Below are positions 15,278 through 21,928 of a stretch of DNA of 21,928 bases, piece after piece. The position numbers and the translations under genes are program-made. Source of the stretch: an uncultured Bacteroidales bacterium (GTDB lineage: Bacteria > Bacteroidota > Bacteroidia > Bacteroidales > UBA932); NCBI GenBank assembly GCA_937900465.1, contig CALCEJ010000135.1, positions 1 through 21,928 of the forward strand, read 5' to 3'. The notes beneath the pieces were generated by a model that was not told the origin of the DNA, searched no databases, and was given only the letters and a program-made list of their open reading frames with translations. Position 1 is the stretch's first letter, and the number at the start of each line of letters is the position of its first letter.

Positions 15278-17065
15278 ATGAAGAATATCCGGAATTTCTG
15301 CATAATAGCCCACATAGACCACGGTAAGTCAACCCTCGCTGACCGCCTCCTCGAGCTTACAAGGACCCTCAGCGACCGTGAGATGGAAAACCAGGTCCTC
15401 GACGATATGGACCTCGAGAGGGAGAAAGGCATCACAATCAAGAGCCACGCGATACAGATGATTTACAACCGGGACGGAGAGGCCTACAAGCTGAACCTTA
15501 TCGACACTCCCGGTCACGTGGACTTCAGCTACGAAGTTTCCCGGAGCATCGCCTCCTGCGAAGGAGCCCTCCTTGTCGTGGATGCCTCCCAGGGTATTCA
15601 GGCCCAGACTATCTCAAATCTATATCAGGCGGTCGAGCACGGCCTCGAAATCATCCCTGTCCTCAACAAGATAGATATGGAATCCGCCCAGCCTGAGGTC
15701 GTAACAGACCAAATCGTGGACCTTCTGGGCTGTAAACCGGAAGACGTCCTACGTGTCAGCGCCCGTACCGGCGAAGGCGTCCAGGCCGTTCTGGATGCAA
15801 TCGTGGACAAGATTCCCGCACCGGAAGGCTCTCCTGACGCCCCGCTCCAGGCCCTGATATTCGACTCCGTCTTCAACGCTTTCAGAGGCATCATCGCATA
15901 CTTCCGCGTCGAGAACGGCAGGATCCGTAGAGGCGACAAGGTCAAATTCTTCGCTACCGGAAAAGAATACGAGGCGGAGGAAATCGGCGTCCTGAAGCTG
16001 AAACTCCAGCCCACCGAAGAAGTCACCGCCGGCGACGTGGGCTATATCATCTCCGGAATAAAATCGGCCGTGGAGGTAAAGGTGGGCGATACAATCACTC
16101 ACGTCGGGAATCCCTGCAAAGAGGCTATCGCGGGATTCGAAGAGGTAAAGCCTATGGTTTTCGCGGGCCTCTACCCCGTCGATGCCTCCAAGTTCGAAGA
16201 GCTCCGTGCCACTCTCGAGAAATTCCAGCTCAACGACGCATCGTTCACCTATGAGCCGGAGAGCTCCCTTGCCCTCGGATTCGGCTTCCGCTGCGGCTTC
16301 CTGGGGCTTCTGCATCTTGAAATAGTCCAGGAACGCCTCTTCCGCGAGTTCAATATGGACGTAATCACAACCGTACCCAACGTATCCTATAAGGTCTATA
16401 CCACCAAGGGCGAAGTCCTCGATGTCCATAACCCCTCCGGCCTTCCCGCCGCAAGCGTCATAGACCATATCGAAGAGCCCTACATCCGTGCCCAGGTCAT
16501 CTCCAAATCCGACTTTTTCGGGCCCATAATGAAGCTCTGTATGGACAAGAGGGGAGTCCTCAAGAGCCAGACGTTCCTTACGACGGACCGGGTCGAACTG
16601 AACTATGATATGCCCCTTTCGGAGGTTGTATTCGATTTCTACGACAAGCTTAAGTCCATCTCCAAAGGCTACGCCTCCTTTGACTATCACCTTATCGGCT
16701 TCCGTCCGGCAAGGCTAGTGAAGCTGGATATCCTCCTGAACGGAGACCCGGCGGATGCCCTTTCAACCCTGATTCACGAAGATCACGCATACGACTTCGG
16801 GCGGAAGATATGCGTCAAGCTCAAGGACCTGATTCCGCGCCAGCAGTTCGACATTGCCATCCAGGCTGCAATCGGCGCAAAAATCATCGCCCGCGAAACC
16901 GTCCGCCAGGTCCGAAAGGACGTGACGGCAAAGTGCTATGGCGGCGATGTGACCCGTAAGCGCAAGCTGCTCGAGAAACAGAAGGAAGGAAAGAAACGGA
17001 TGCGCCAGATAGGAACAGTACAGGTCCCCCAGAGCGCATTTATGGCAGTACTGAAACTGGATTAG
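15278..17065 (+). CDS. lepA: Elongation factor 4 (LepA), ribosome back-translocase GTPase
   Basis: Cytoplasmic ribosome-associated GTPase of 595 aa, the usual length. G1 is AHIDHGKST (11-19), the G3 motif DTPGH (76-80) and G4 NKID (130-133). The domain order matches LepA rather than EF-G, with FGFRCGFLGLLHLEI in the middle and the LepA-specific C-terminus (RKRKLLEKQKEGKKRMRQIG ... FMAVLKLD). I chose the ATG at 15278 (MKNIRNFCIIAHIDHGKST) rather than the TTG at 15269, because that TTG lies inside the predicted -7 promoter element and MKNIRN is the normal family start. It heads a chain of six closely packed genes and is divergent from the tRNA unit. Confidence 0.98.
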   Translation: MKNIRNFCIIAHIDHGKSTLADRLLELTRTLSDREMENQVLDDMDLEREKGITIKSHAIQMIYNRDGEAYKLNLIDTPGHVDFSYEVSRSIASCEGALLVVDASQGIQAQTISNLYQAVEHGLEIIPVLNKIDMESAQPEVVTDQIVDLLGCKPEDVLRVSARTGEGVQAVLDAIVDKIPAPEGSPDAPLQALIFDSVFNAFRGIIAYFRVENGRIRRGDKVKFFATGKEYEAEEIGVLKLKLQPTEEVTAGDVGYIISGIKSAVEVKVGDTITHVGNPCKEAIAGFEEVKPMVFAGLYPVDASKFEELRATLEKFQLNDASFTYEPESSLALGFGFRCGFLGLLHLEIVQERLFREFNMDVITTVPNVSYKVYTTKGEVLDVHNPSGLPAASVIDHIEEPYIRAQVISKSDFFGPIMKLCMDKRGVLKSQTFLTTDRVELNYDMPLSEVVFDFYDKLKSISKGYASFDYHLIGFRPARLVKLDILLNGDPADALSTLIHEDHAYDFGRKICVKLKDLIPRQQFDIAIQAAIGAKIIARETVRQVRKDVTAKCYGGDVTRKRKLLEKQKEGKKRMRQIGTVQVPQSAFMAVLKLD

Positions 17066-17066
17066 G

Positions 17067-17732
17067 ATGAAAACGGTCGCTGTCCTCATATACGCAGAGC
17101 GTCACGATGATCTTGAGGAGATTTACCGGAGGGAAGCAGATTCCTGCCCTCCGGACGAGTACAGTTTCTCCTTCTTCTTCAATCCTGATCTCGACGAGGC
17201 CTGGAAGGAGGCCGGAGGCGACTTCGACTATTACATATGGCTCCACGGAGCCTTAACCCTTACTGAAGGGTCCCTTTTCTCCCTTCTTGACAACTCCTCG
17301 TTCCTTGCGGACAGGGCTGTCATCGTTGGGACGGTCCGTGACGCGAAGGGCCGCGCCGTCAGCGGCGGATTCGGGTGGAACAAGACGATCCTCCAGCCGG
17401 ATCCCGTAATCCCCGCGCCCTGCCGCCTTCTCGACGGGCTTGTCGCGCTTATTCCGGCTTGTGTTTACAGGTCCATAGGGATTCTCGGAGGCCACTACCG
17501 TGGTCAGCTTGCCGGTTTCGACTACGCAATCCGGGCGAAGAAGGCCGGCTATCCTTGCGTAATGGCTCCCGGAACGGTCGCTACCTGCGAGGTCCGTCCC
17601 AATCCCGACCGTACCGTCCGCGAAGAATACGTCTTGGATCTCCGGAGCAAAGGTTTCCTGAGAGCTACGTGGGCCCTTCTCAGGGCTTCGTTCCGTCATC
17701 TTATAATAAAAAGGATGTCGCTTTATGAATAA
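17067..17732 (+). CDS. GT2-like glycosyltransferase protein lacking the acidic metal motif
   Basis: 221 aa, related to family 2 (GT-A fold) glycosyltransferases by the second half: VSGGFGW (98-104), VALIPACVYRSIGILGG (126-142) and the acceptor-site pattern FDYAIRAKKAGYP (151-163). The normal GT2 segment YxWLNDDT reads YIWLHGALT here (56-64), so the acidic pair that holds the metal-nucleotide is absent. The protein is also shorter than typical GT2 enzymes (about 280-350 aa). It may be a non-catalytic relative or may use different residues. No transmembrane segment is evident. It begins 1 nt after lepA and overlaps menA by 8 nt. Function cannot be named. Confidence 0.75.
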   Translation: MKTVAVLIYAERHDDLEEIYRREADSCPPDEYSFSFFFNPDLDEAWKEAGGDFDYYIWLHGALTLTEGSLFSLLDNSSFLADRAVIVGTVRDAKGRAVSGGFGWNKTILQPDPVIPAPCRLLDGLVALIPACVYRSIGILGGHYRGQLAGFDYAIRAKKAGYPCVMAPGTVATCEVRPNPDRTVREEYVLDLRSKGFLRATWALLRASFRHLIIKRMSLYE

Positions 17733-18627
17733 ACTGAAAGCAGCTCTTAGCTCGATGCGTCTTCGGACGCTCCCTCTTTCCGCCGGAGGAGTTCTCCTTG
17801 GGATTCTCCTCGCGGTCGCGGATTACAGGGTGAATCCTTTGGTGGCGGTGCTTATCGTCCTGACTACGCTTTGTCTCCAGATACTTTCAAACCTTTCGAA
17901 CGAACTTGGGGACGTTCTCCGGGGAACGGATGGCGAGGACCGTGTGGGCCCGTCGTATGGGCTTAATTCGGGGCTTCTTACAGTAAAGGATATGAAGCGG
18001 CTGATAGGACTTTTCGTGATTTTGTCGATGGTGTCCGGTACGGCGATGACCTGGGTTTCGTATGGGACGCTTCTGAAGATGGACTCGATACTAATTCTGC
18101 TGCTGGGCGCGTTTGCGATAATGGGCGCGATGAGATATACCCTGGGGAGGAATCCCTATGGCTACAGGGGCCTCGGGGACCTTTTCGTTTTCGTCTTTTT
18201 CGGGCTTGTCGCCGTATGCGGGGCATACCTTGTGAGCTGTCATACGATGTTCTGGAGGATACTGCTTCCGAGTGCTGCGATGGGCTTTTTCAGTATGGGC
18301 GTCCTGAATGTCAACAATATGAGGGATGCGGAAACGGATGCGAAGAATCGCGTGACGGTCGCGATCAAGCTTGGGGAGAAGCGGGCGAAGATATACCAGA
18401 CTGCGCTGATCGTGTTTGGATGGGCCGCGATGATCGTTTACTGCCAGATGCGGATATTCCGCTGGTGGCACTATGGGTTCGTCCTTACCCTACCCCTTTT
18501 CGTCATTCACCTTGTCGGAGTATGGAAGCGCTCCGGAAGGGGCCTGGACCCGATGCTTCCGCTGCTTGTAATGTCGTCCTTCCTGTTCGCTCTGCTTGGG
18601 GGAGCGGGGATGGCTATTAATATGTAA
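17725..18627 (+). CDS. menA: 1,4-dihydroxy-2-naphthoate polyprenyltransferase (MenA)
   Basis: UbiA-superfamily membrane enzyme, 300 aa, that joins the polyprenyl chain to dihydroxynaphthoate in menaquinone synthesis, with loss of CO2. About eight hydrophobic segments are visible. The first Mg-diphosphate motif is NLSNELGD (56-63) followed by GTDGEDRVGP, and the second NNMRDAETDAKNR (197-209) followed by VTVAIKLG, the MenA-type pattern. The first motif has Glu where E. coli-type enzymes have Asp; I believe relatives in this phylum share this. The start overlaps the preceding gene by 8 nt and is preceded by an A-rich stretch. Menaquinone fits an anaerobic or microaerobic respiratory chain using fumarate, usual for Bacteroidales. 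Confidence 0.93.
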   Translation: MNKLKAALSSMRLRTLPLSAGGVLLGILLAVADYRVNPLVAVLIVLTTLCLQILSNLSNELGDVLRGTDGEDRVGPSYGLNSGLLTVKDMKRLIGLFVILSMVSGTAMTWVSYGTLLKMDSILILLLGAFAIMGAMRYTLGRNPYGYRGLGDLFVFVFFGLVAVCGAYLVSCHTMFWRILLPSAAMGFFSMGVLNVNNMRDAETDAKNRVTVAIKLGEKRAKIYQTALIVFGWAAMIVYCQMRIFRWWHYGFVLTLPLFVIHLVGVWKRSGRGLDPMLPLLVMSSFLFALLGGAGMAINM

Positions 18628-18631
18628 AACT

Positions 18632-19480
18632 ATGTACAGTAACGAACAACTCCGCGAGATATCCACTCAGGTGAGAAGGGATATCTTAAGAATGGTCTCC
18701 GCTGCGGGCTCCGGTCATCCGGGCGGCTCGATGTCCAGTGCAGACGTACTCACAGCGCTGTATTTCAACGTGATGAAGCATGATCCGGCAACATGGACCC
18801 GCGAGGGTAAAGGTCAGGACGTCTTCATTCTCTCCGCCGGCCATATAGCTCCGGTCTATTACTCCGTCCTCGCCCGCACCGGCTATTTCCCGGTAAGCGA
18901 ACTGGGGACTCTGCGTCAGCTTGGATCCCGTCTTCAGGGCCATCCATCCGTCCGCAAGAACCTCCCTGGAATATTCCAGGCGTCCGGATCTCTCGGACAG
19001 GGCCTTTCCGCGGCAGCGGGAATCGCTCTCGGGAAAAAGCTCTCCGGCGACCCCTGCACTGTCTATGCCCTCTGTGGTGACGGCGAGAGCGAGGAAGGCC
19101 AGATTTGGGAAGCGGGAATGTTCGCTGTTTTCCATAAACTTGACAACCTCATCGCAATGACGGACTGGAACGGGCAGCAAATCGACGGCAGTGTCGAATC
19201 CGTCGCCGGAGAAGGCGATCTTGCCGCGAAGTGGAGCGCCTGGGGATGGAACGTCATCGAGGCTGATGCCCACGACTTCGAGTCCATCGCCAGCGCCTTC
19301 GACCTCGCCGTAGCCGGACGCGGCAGCGGAAAGCCCACGATGATCCTCTGGCGCAGCGATATGGGCCATGGGGTGGATTTCATGGCCGGAACCCATAAAT
19401 GGCACGGAAAGGCTCCGAGTGCGGAACAGCTTGCTGATGCCCTTTCCCAGCTTGGAGAAACTTCACTTGGAGACTATTAG
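18632..19480 (+). CDS. tkt: Transketolase, N-terminal (thiamine diphosphate-binding) subunit
   Basis: 282 aa, half the length of one-chain transketolases. It carries the thiamine-diphosphate/Mg motif from GDGESEEGQIWEA (149-161) to DWNGQ (178-182), plus GSGHPGGS (26-33) and GQGLSAAAGIA (122-132). The ATG at 18632 is 4 nt after the menA stop; an upstream in-frame start at 18596 would lie within menA and add residues unrelated to the family. With the following gene it forms the split enzyme that moves two-carbon ketol units between sugar phosphates in the non-oxidative pentose phosphate pathway, in the cytoplasm. Confidence 0.95.
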   Translation: MYSNEQLREISTQVRRDILRMVSAAGSGHPGGSMSSADVLTALYFNVMKHDPATWTREGKGQDVFILSAGHIAPVYYSVLARTGYFPVSELGTLRQLGSRLQGHPSVRKNLPGIFQASGSLGQGLSAAAGIALGKKLSGDPCTVYALCGDGESEEGQIWEAGMFAVFHKLDNLIAMTDWNGQQIDGSVESVAGEGDLAAKWSAWGWNVIEADAHDFESIASAFDLAVAGRGSGKPTMILWRSDMGHGVDFMAGTHKWHGKAPSAEQLADALSQLGETSLGDY

Positions 19481-19484
19481 ACCT

Positions 19485-20438
19485 ATGAAAAAATATATCG
19501 ACACAGGAAAGAAAGATACGCGCAGCGGATTCGGCGAAGGCCTTCTCCGCGCAGGGCGCGAAAATCCGGACGTACTCGCCCTTACCGCTGACCTGAAGGA
19601 CTCCCTCAAGATGGATGCCTTCGCAGCTGAGTTCCCGGACCGTTTCATCCAGTGTGGCATCGCTGAGGCCAATATGGTCGGGGTTGCCGCCGGACTTGCA
19701 ATCACCGGCAAGGTTCCTTTCATTGGCTCCTTCGCGGAATTCGTGACGGGCCGTGTGTATGACCAGCTCCGCCAGGAGGTCTCCTATGGGGCCACCAACG
19801 TGAAAATCGCATCTTCCCACGCGGGAATCACTCTTGGTGAAGACGGCGCGACACATCAGACAATGGAGGATATCGCCCTTATGAGGGCGCTCCCGGAGAT
19901 GGTTGTCCTGAATCCTTGCGACTACAATCAGACTGTCCAGGCGACTCTCGCCGCCGCCCGCTACAAGGGTCCTGTATACCTTCGCTTCGGCCGTCCCGGC
20001 GTCCCTAACTTTACGGACCCGGACGAGCCTTTCGTGATTGGCAAGGCCGTTGTACTCGAAGATGGCGCTGACGTTGCGATTTTCGCGGCCGGGCACCTTG
20101 TCTGGGAAGCCCTTGAAGCTGCAGAGATTCTCGAACAGGAGGGTGTCCATGCTACCGTTCTCAACCTCGCGTCCATCAAACCCCTCGACACGGAAGCCGT
20201 CGTCGCTGCGGCCCGTCGCTGCGGCGCCGTCGTAGTTGCGGAGGAGCACAATATGGCCGGCGGACTGGGAGAAGCTGTCGCCGGCTGTCTTGCCCTGTCC
20301 TGTCCCACTCCCGTTGAATTTGTCAACGGCGGTGACCGTTTCGGTCAGAGTGGCACGCCTTCTGCACTTATGGCCGCGTACGGCCTTGACGCTCCGCACA
20401 TTGCGGAGGCCGCGAAGAAGGCCATTTCGCGTAAATGA
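19485..20438 (+). CDS. tkt: Transketolase, C-terminal (pyrimidine-binding) subunit
   Basis: 317 aa, the partner of the preceding subunit. The catalytic Glu is E61 in QCGIAEANMVGVAAGLA; SHAGITLGEDGATHQTMED (111-129) is the conserved substrate-site segment, and a C-terminal transketolase domain (VAIFAAGHLVWEALEAAEIL ... VVAEEHNMAGGLGEAV) completes it. I use the ATG at 19485, 4 nt after the N-subunit stop; an upstream start at 19368 overlaps that gene and adds unrelated residues. Its TGA overlaps the ATG of the sigma-factor gene. Confidence 0.95.
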   Translation: MKKYIDTGKKDTRSGFGEGLLRAGRENPDVLALTADLKDSLKMDAFAAEFPDRFIQCGIAEANMVGVAAGLAITGKVPFIGSFAEFVTGRVYDQLRQEVSYGATNVKIASSHAGITLGEDGATHQTMEDIALMRALPEMVVLNPCDYNQTVQATLAAARYKGPVYLRFGRPGVPNFTDPDEPFVIGKAVVLEDGADVAIFAAGHLVWEALEAAEILEQEGVHATVLNLASIKPLDTEAVVAAARRCGAVVVAEEHNMAGGLGEAVAGCLALSCPTPVEFVNGGDRFGQSGTPSALMAAYGLDAPHIAEAAKKAISRK

Positions 20439-20929
20439 GTGATCTCGAAAAGCAGTTCAACGATATAGTCTCTGACTATACGGAGCGCCTGTGGTGGCAC
20501 GTTCGCCGTATGGTGAACTCCCACGAAGACGCGGACGATCTGCTGCAGGAAATATTCCTTAAGATATGGGCTGCGCTTCCTTCCTTCCGGGGGGAATCGC
20601 AGCTCTTTACGTGGGTATGGCGCATCGCGACTAATGAGACGCTGAACTTTCTACGCCGCGAGTCGCGACGGCCGGGGCTCACTGCGCTAGGCGCGGAGGC
20701 CGAGCGGCGTATCGATTCCGATCCGTGGTTCGACGGCACCTCCGCAGAGCGCGAGCTCGCCAAGGCCGTGGCCCGCCTTCCGGATCGTCAGAGGCAGGTG
20801 TTCACGCTCCGCTACTGGGATGATCTCCCCTTCGACAGCATCGCCGCGATTACCGGCCTCTCCACCGGAGCCCTCAAGGCGTCATACCACCTCGCCCGGA
20901 AAAAAGTAGAGAAATATCTTCTTCGTTAA
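20435..20929 (+). CDS. ECF-type RNA polymerase sigma factor
   Basis: 164 aa with the two-domain ECF layout. Region 2 spans about 9-75 (EDADDLLQEIFLKIWAAL binds core polymerase; FRGESQLFTWVWRIATNETLNF melts DNA). Region 4 spans about 104-160 (LPDRQRQVFTLRYWDDLPFDSIAAITGLSTGALKASYHLARKKV, shown here in part: LPDRQRQVFTLRYWDD), ending in the helix-turn-helix. It overlaps the transketolase stop by 4 nt (ATGA), so its translation is tied to a housekeeping gene. A candidate single-pass anti-sigma protein follows after a 170-nt spacer. The regulon is unknown; the Spy-like neighbour suggests an envelope-stress role. Confidence 0.95.
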   Translation: MSDLEKQFNDIVSDYTERLWWHVRRMVNSHEDADDLLQEIFLKIWAALPSFRGESQLFTWVWRIATNETLNFLRRESRRPGLTALGAEAERRIDSDPWFDGTSAERELAKAVARLPDRQRQVFTLRYWDDLPFDSIAAITGLSTGALKASYHLARKKVEKYLLR

Positions 20930-20938
20930 TATTTGGTG

Positions 20939-20986
20939 TTTTTCCGTCACGTCGCTTCGCGGTTTTTCCGTCGTGTCGCTTCGCGG
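20939..20986. repeat. 24-bp tandem repeat, two copies
   Basis: Copies at 20939-20962 and 20963-20986 both begin TTTTTCCGTC, end GTCGCTTCGCGG, and differ at two positions (AC versus GT). They abut with no spacer, starting 9 nt after the sigma-factor stop codon. Confidence 0.85.
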
Positions 20987-20996
20987 CTCCCGGGGT

Positions 20997-21021
20997 CCAC
21001 GGGAATCTTCGATTTCCGTGG
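20997..21021. other. 11-bp hairpin in the sigma/anti-sigma spacer
   Basis: CCACGGGAATC (20997-21007) folds with GATTTCCGTGG (21011-21021) over a TTC loop, giving 11 pairs including one G-T. No T-run follows directly, so it is not a standard terminator. It may be a processing or stability element separating expression of the sigma gene from the next gene. Confidence 0.6.
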
Positions 21022-21058
21022 TGGTCCCTGTACGGGCAAATGTCCGGAAATTTTTAAC

Positions 21059-21072
21059 AAAGTTTAAACTTT
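21059..21072. repeat. 14-bp perfect palindrome upstream of the small membrane protein gene
   Basis: AAAGTTTAAACTTT reads identically on both strands. It sits 27 nt before the ATG at 21100 in an otherwise GC-rich region, a position that would suit an operator or the AT-rich part of a promoter. I found no full TAnnTTTG element here. Confidence 0.5.
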
Positions 21073-21099
21073 TAGCTGTTTCAAGTGTCAAAGAAAGTG

Positions 21100-21423
21100 A
21101 TGTCAGACAATAAAGACATAAGAGTGCCGGAAGGATATTTCGAGGATCTCAGAGCAAGGCTCCGCCGGATTCCCGAGGAAAAACCTGTCGAGAAGGTTGC
21201 TGAGGAGGCCCCCCGCCGCATCAGAATTCTCCCGTATCTTGCCTATGCTGCGAGTTTGCTAGCCCTCGTCGCCGTGGGCAACTTTGTGCTCCGTAAGACC
21301 GCCCCTGCTGCAGAGGGTGACGTGACTGCGGAAAACGAAGAAATCATCGAGTACCTCATCGAAGGCGGCACTACAGTTGAACATTTAGATTATTATCTTG
21401 CGTATGAAGAAGATTATCGTTAG
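21100..21423 (+). CDS. Small single-pass membrane protein, candidate anti-sigma factor
   Basis: 107 aa. The cytoplasmic N-terminus carries IRVPEGYFEDLRARL (7-21), a VPxGYFE motif I associate with small proteins coded after ECF sigma genes in Bacteroidota. One transmembrane helix lies at about 43-64 (ILPYLAYAASLLALVAVGNFVL, shown in part: LAYAASLLALVAVG), and the acidic tail EENIEY-like segment (80-107) would be periplasmic. I prefer the ATG at 21100 to the GTG at 21085. Overlap of 20 nt with the next gene suggests the two are made together. An anti-sigma role is inferred from gene order and topology; no zinc-binding (HxxxCxxC) motif is present. Confidence 0.72.
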   Translation: MSDNKDIRVPEGYFEDLRARLRRIPEEKPVEKVAEEAPRRIRILPYLAYAASLLALVAVGNFVLRKTAPAAEGDVTAENEEIIEYLIEGGTTVEHLDYYLAYEEDYR

Positions 21424-21928
21424 TGCACTTATGTGCGCAATGCTGTTGGTTCCGTCCTACGGCGCTTTCGCCCAAAATCATAGAGGAAAACCATCCCCCG
21501 AGAAGAAAGAGTCAATGAGGGCTGAGCGCGAGGCATACCTCACGGAACAGCTCGAACTCACCCAGGAAGAGGCCGATGCCTTCTGGCCTGTCTTCCGCGA
21601 CTTCCAGAACAAGCGTCACGAAGCTTTCCGGGCCCAGATGGACGCCCTCAAGGCCCTCAAGGAGGGACTCGATTCGGGAAGCGGAAATATCGAAGCCCTT
21701 CTCCAGGCTTACCTTGACGCCAAGTCGAATGTGGATGCCCTCAGCGCCTCAGCCCCTACTGTCTATGGCTCCGTCCTCCCTGCGGCTAAGGTCGCCAAAC
21801 TCATCGTTTCCGAGGAAGGCTTCCGTCACCGTCAGATCAACCGCCTCGGCGGTCAGGACGATAACGGCGACCGCCCCGGCAAGGGACGCCCCGGCAAGGG
21901 ACGCCCTGGTGACGGCCACCCCGGTGAC
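21404..21928 (+). CDS. Spy/CpxP-like periplasmic protein (3' end missing)
   Basis: The frame is open to the right edge (175 residues, no stop). A signal peptide ends at AFA-Q (about residue 23), so the product should be periplasmic. Residues 45-75 (LTEQLELTQEEADAFWPVF) match the LTxxQ-like helix pattern of small alpha-helical Spy/CpxP-type stress proteins, and helices continue to about 145. The tail turns into Arg/Pro/Gly repeats (RPGKG twice, then RPGDG, HPGD). It overlaps the upstream gene by 20 nt. The three-gene order ECF sigma, small membrane protein, Spy-like protein suggests an envelope-stress circuit. Family assignment is moderate because similarity rests on short motifs. Confidence 0.75.
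   Translation, partial: MKKIIVSALMCAMLLVPSYGAFAQNHRGKPSPEKKESMRAEREAYLTEQLELTQEEADAFWPVFRDFQNKRHEAFRAQMDALKALKEGLDSGSGNIEALLQAYLDAKSNVDALSASAPTVYGSVLPAAKVAKLIVSEEGFRHRQINRLGGQDDNGDRPGKGRPGKGRPGDGHPGD
21872..21928 (+). repeat. 15-bp in-frame repeats coding for PGKG-type units
   Basis: CGCCCCGGCAAGGGA occurs at 21872-21886 and again at 21887-21901, followed by the variant CGCCCTGGTGACGGC (21902-21916) and a partial unit to the window edge. The array may continue beyond the window. Being in frame, copy-number change would alter tail length without breaking the gene. Confidence 0.85.

Noticed and set aside
14832..15281. 149-codon plus-strand frame across the end of GH26, the terminator and both tRNAs
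   Set aside because: It crosses a strong terminator and lies antisense to two well-formed tRNA genes, so it is a chance open frame.
17725..18627. Glu in the first MenA motif (NELGD) as a sign of an inactive enzyme
   Set aside because: The rest of both diphosphate-binding motifs is intact and, to my recollection, Glu occurs here in MenA of this phylum, so it is probably a lineage feature.
19380..20399. 339-codon minus-strand frame opposite the transketolase C-subunit
   Set aside because: The plus strand encodes an intact transketolase subunit with catalytic Glu and family motifs; the antisense frame has none.
20939..20986. CRISPR array
   Set aside because: Only two adjoining copies with no spacers between them and no cas genes nearby; nothing else in the window has regularly spaced repeats.
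1..21928. Mobile element or recent insertion
   Set aside because: No transposase, integrase, phage gene or terminal repeat was found. The PUL does end next to tRNA genes, a common integration site, but no duplicated tRNA 3' end was seen at its other boundary.

Overview
The window comes from a Bacteroidota genome, most likely a GC-rich member of the Bacteroidales. The evidence is a SusC/SusD outer-membrane uptake pair with SusE-like lipoproteins, many lipoprotein signal peptides, start codons without Shine-Dalgarno sequences, and three promoters matching the Bacteroides pattern (TTG/TTTG near -33, TAnnTTTG near -7). Genus is not resolved.

Layout. (1) 2-1621 is the 3' part of an upstream unit: a SusE/SusF-like glycan-binding lipoprotein cut by the left edge, closed by a strong intrinsic terminator at 1646-1676. 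(2) 1674-14973 is a complete-looking polysaccharide utilisation operon. A promoter that shares bases with the preceding terminator drives GH13 alpha-amylase, GH26, GH37-like hydrolase, SusC, SusD, an unassigned lipoprotein, a SusE-like protein and a second GH26. Genes overlap or are 4-18 nt apart, and the unit ends at a bidirectional terminator. (3) 14972-15143 holds tRNA-Leu(GAG) and tRNA-Pro(UGG) on the minus strand, running towards the operon and sharing its terminator. (4) 15278-20929 is a tight plus-strand chain: lepA, a glycosyltransferase-like gene, menA, the two halves of a split transketolase, and an ECF sigma factor. Divergent promoters between the tRNAs and lepA start the two units. 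(5) 20930-21928 has a structured 170-nt spacer, a small single-pass membrane protein (candidate anti-sigma factor) and a truncated Spy/CpxP-like periplasmic protein. No gene-free stretch exceeds 300 bases; the largest is 170 nt.

How it fits together. The operon codes for a surface system that would bind (SusD, SusE-like, unassigned lipoprotein), cut (GH26, GH13) and import (SusC) a glycan, with further hydrolysis by the second GH26 and the GH37-like enzyme. The mix is unusual: GH26 points to beta-mannan or a related beta-glycan, the SusG-like GH13 to an alpha-glucan, and the GH37-like enzyme has lost key positions of the trehalase signature. Residues after the lipid-modified cysteines suggest a split between surface enzymes (GH13, first GH26) and periplasmic ones (GH37-like, second GH26). 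SusC has no N-terminal signalling (STN) domain and no regulator lies in the window, so control must be encoded elsewhere.

The strongest candidates for something undescribed are this three-family operon, the altered GH37-like enzyme, the amylase carrying two extra carbohydrate-binding modules, the glycosyltransferase-like protein without its metal-binding acids, the apparently leaderless lepA transcript, and the ECF sigma gene coupled to a transketolase gene with a repeat-rich spacer behind it.
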